Shown one piece after another: positions 62,236 to 64,000 of a DNA stretch of 64,000 bases. The translations under genes were made by a program, and so were the position numbers. How positions within the stretch are numbered: the first letter of the stretch is position 1; each line of letters starts with the position of its first letter. The notes beneath the pieces are model-generated. The model searched no databases. It saw only the letters and a list, made by a program, of their open reading frames with translations, and was not told the origin of the DNA. Source of the stretch: Rhynchopus euleeides (Eukaryota > Euglenozoa > Diplonemea > Diplonemida > Diplonemidae); contig OY723297.1 in assembly GCA_963210315.1 (NCBI GenBank), positions 186,001 through 250,000 of the forward strand. Direction: 5' to 3'.

Positions 62236-62355
62236 CCAGCAACGTAGGCAACTGCTGGTCTCGAGACCAGCTGGACCCCCCAAGCTACATGCCTGCCAGC
62301 AACATAGGCAACTGCTGGTCTCGAGACCAGCTGGACCCCCCAAGCTACATGCCTG
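62236..62355. repeat. 60-bp tandem repeat, two copies
   Basis: Two units (62236-62295 and 62296-62355) differ at one position (AACGTAGG versus AACATAGG). Each carries the palindrome GCTGGTCTCGAGACCAGC. Confidence 0.95.
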
Positions 62356-62689
62356 ATTGTATCTGCTGCGCCAGCTGGGGAAACACGGCCCGGGGCCGTG
62401 CCACCCTGCAGCCACTGCAGGAAGTGCTGCCTCAGGGTTCCTCGGCAGTGGACCAACGCACATTGGCCGTGTGTGTCAGCGTCCGTCTTGGATCTCACAA
62501 CGGTCACGCCATCTCCCACCCCTGAGGTCGCTGCTCTAACGAAGGTGCGCGGCACAGGTCGTGGAGATCCACGAAACGGCAAACAGTGGCGAACTGCAAG
62601 GCAAATCCTTGCCCTGGGGTGTCTGGGACCTACCCTACCCCCCTTGGTGCTGGGGACAGAGGGGGTACCCGACCCCCTTCGGGTCTCAA

Positions 62690-62930
62690 ACCATTTCACA
62701 AAAAATCGCAAAAAATAGCAAAGCGTCACAAAAAATATCAGGCTTCGCAAAAAATCACACGCTCTCAAACCATTTCACAAAAAATCGCACAATCGCGAAC
62801 CATTTCACAAAAAATCACAAAAAATAGCACAATTGGAAACCATTTCACAAAAAATCGCAAAAAATAGCAGCGCGGTTTTTGTGAATTTTTGTGAATTTTT
62901 GGGGCGTTGTTCTTCGTTTTTGGGAGACGC
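62690..62930. repeat. AT-rich CCATTTCACAAAAAATCGC array
   Basis: Four imperfect repeats of AACCATTTCACAAAAAATC with AAAAATAGCA spacers, then an inverted TTTTTGTGAATTTTTGTG end. The same sequence type surrounds the two retroelement copies at 57600-57666, 57984-58019 and 58241-58280, so it appears to be the target of those insertions. Confidence 0.8.
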
Positions 62931-62958
62931 TGTGAATTCGCCAAGGCGGTATTACCCC

Positions 62959-63603
62959 AGCTGGGCACATTTCGCCAACCAAATGAAACAGGAGACGCCT
63001 TGCGAGCCCTCCATCCAGCTGTGCTGGCGCCCCCCACGGTTTACAACCCTTCCTGTGTGGACCACGGCACCAGAACAAATACATACCAAACCGCCTGTGC
63101 TGTTCTGGGTGATGAGTTTTGAAGTCGCGAGATGGCCCATACGACCCGACCGCAGCAGACAGAAGGTCTCAAAGCAGGCACCACTCACAACACCCAAACA
63201 ACTGCCTGCCTACAGGTTTGCTTTTGACAATAACGAACTACAACGGGAGGAACAGTTGGTGCACGGGTTACGCGAAACACACAATAGAAGCCTGTGGAAG
63301 CGACACCGCGAGATCCTCTGATTTGTCAGGCATAAGTGCTGTGTGTAACGGCCACACCGCCCACCATTCGCCCCCGCCCCCCCCGCCCCCCTCCCACCGA
63401 CTTTGAAAATACAAGACACCAGACACAGGGGTTGCGTGTTACTGATTCTGCCTGATGCCAAAATAAAAAACCCAGAGGAAAGATGCCGACAGGAAGGCAA
63501 TAAGAGAGAGAGAGAGAGAGGAATTGCAACGGATCCACCGGAACGAAGAAGACAAGAACCCGATACAAACAGCAAGGCAGTGGGAGAAGAGTTGTGTCTG
63601 TCT

Positions 63604-63634
<31 letters not shown>

Positions 63635-63637
63635 GGG
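62959..63637. other. Gene-free stretch near the right end
   Basis: Contains a (GA)n tract at about 63505-63520, a (TG)n tract at 63602-63617 and a G20 run ending at 63637. No gene recognised. Confidence 0.5.
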
Positions 63638-63639
63638 TA

Positions 63640-64000
63640 GGGGGGGTCAAATGCTGTCAATGTGACCCATTTTTCAACTTCCGCGCTAAGTGCATTTTTC
63701 GGGCAAAAAATCATGTTCTCGACCCCAAACCGGTCGGGAAATGCCGCAAACTATGGTTTTCAGCACCAGGGGGCCAAAGAAAATACTTTTTTTGCGGTAC
63801 TTTTTTTCTGGCCCACATGTGGTACCAAAGGGGGGTTTGATTGGGGCTGTCGCTTGAAAAAGGGCCAAAACTAAACCAGAACTACATGTGTTCAGGTCTG
63901 TGATGTGCCTCATGTGCAGTGTCTATCACAGACCTCGATCAGATATGGCTTTGGCAGCATCTTTCCTTCAGCAGTCGTGTCAACATCGACACTGCAGACC
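63640..64000. mobile_element. Possible TIR element end, cut by the window
   Basis: A long G-run, TA (63638-63639) and GGGGGGGTCA repeat exactly the context at the left end of element C (14279-14309). After GGGGGGGTCA the sequences differ. It may be the end of a related family; the other end is outside the window. Confidence 0.35.

Larger units (their letters stand above)
57569..62958. mobile_element. Candidate 5.4-kb composite repeat with TIR-like ends
   Basis: The left end GGGGTAATACCGCCTGG, followed by CGAATTCACAC and CTC, is mirrored at the right end (reverse complement GGGGTAATACCGCCTTGG, CGAATTCACAG, CTC). The similarity continues as AT-rich CACAAAAA sequence. Inside lie two retroelement insertions, a pair of 499-bp direct repeats, a 366-bp tandem duplication and a 60-bp tandem repeat. 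No transposase frame was recognised and no target duplication is clear, so it could also be two separate copies of one family in opposite orientations. Confidence 0.45.

Overview
This is nuclear DNA from a GC-rich protist with few, widely spaced genes, conventional GT-AG introns and many transposable elements. Euglenozoa, most likely a diplonemid, is the best guess; this is inference. The grounds are: every protein-coding gene I can support lies on the minus strand; several starts are preceded by a pyrimidine stretch and a close AG that suit spliced-leader trans-splicing; one protein has the N-terminal domain of the kinetoplastid flagellar protein BILBO1; and long Thr/Pro/Ala stalks join secreted and membrane domains. 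No spliced-leader RNA, tRNA or rRNA gene was recognised, so the placement is not proven.

Layout. 1-13 kb: a BILBO1-domain protein, a cathepsin L-like protease, a RhoGAP-like protein, a secreted lytic polysaccharide monooxygenase (LPMO) with extra carbohydrate domains, and a membrane cyclase-fold protein. 14.3-18.8 kb: a gene-free stack of terminal-inverted-repeat (TIR) transposons joined through single TA dinucleotides. 19-27 kb: a SPRY-like protein, an RCC1-repeat protein and a long coiled-coil protein. 27.7-30.2 kb: a remarkable palindrome made of smaller palindromes, carrying a nested TA-flanked element, then a 5'-truncated non-LTR retrotransposon. 30.8-50 kb: an armadillo-like/protein kinase fusion, cyclophilin PPIL3, a secreted acidic protein, a double-C2 protein and a lectin-like seven-helix membrane protein. 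50.9-57.3 kb: the signal peptidase catalytic subunit SEC11, a second copy of the cathepsin gene, an ankyrin protein and the 3' end of the GPI mannosyltransferase PIG-M. 57.6-64 kb: repeats almost throughout.

No metabolic operon is present. Several genes relate to the secretory route and cell surface (SEC11, PIG-M, two cathepsins, the LPMO, the lectin-like receptor), which fits an osmotrophic or predatory protist, but nothing shows that they form one system. The most unusual content is the mobile DNA. Three TIR families (A, B and D) leave TA target duplications; families B and D can each be compared with an uninterrupted copy of their target. A TAA-tailed retroelement leaves 10-base duplications at three sites. 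Spliced models were built by hand from GT-AG signals and protein similarity.
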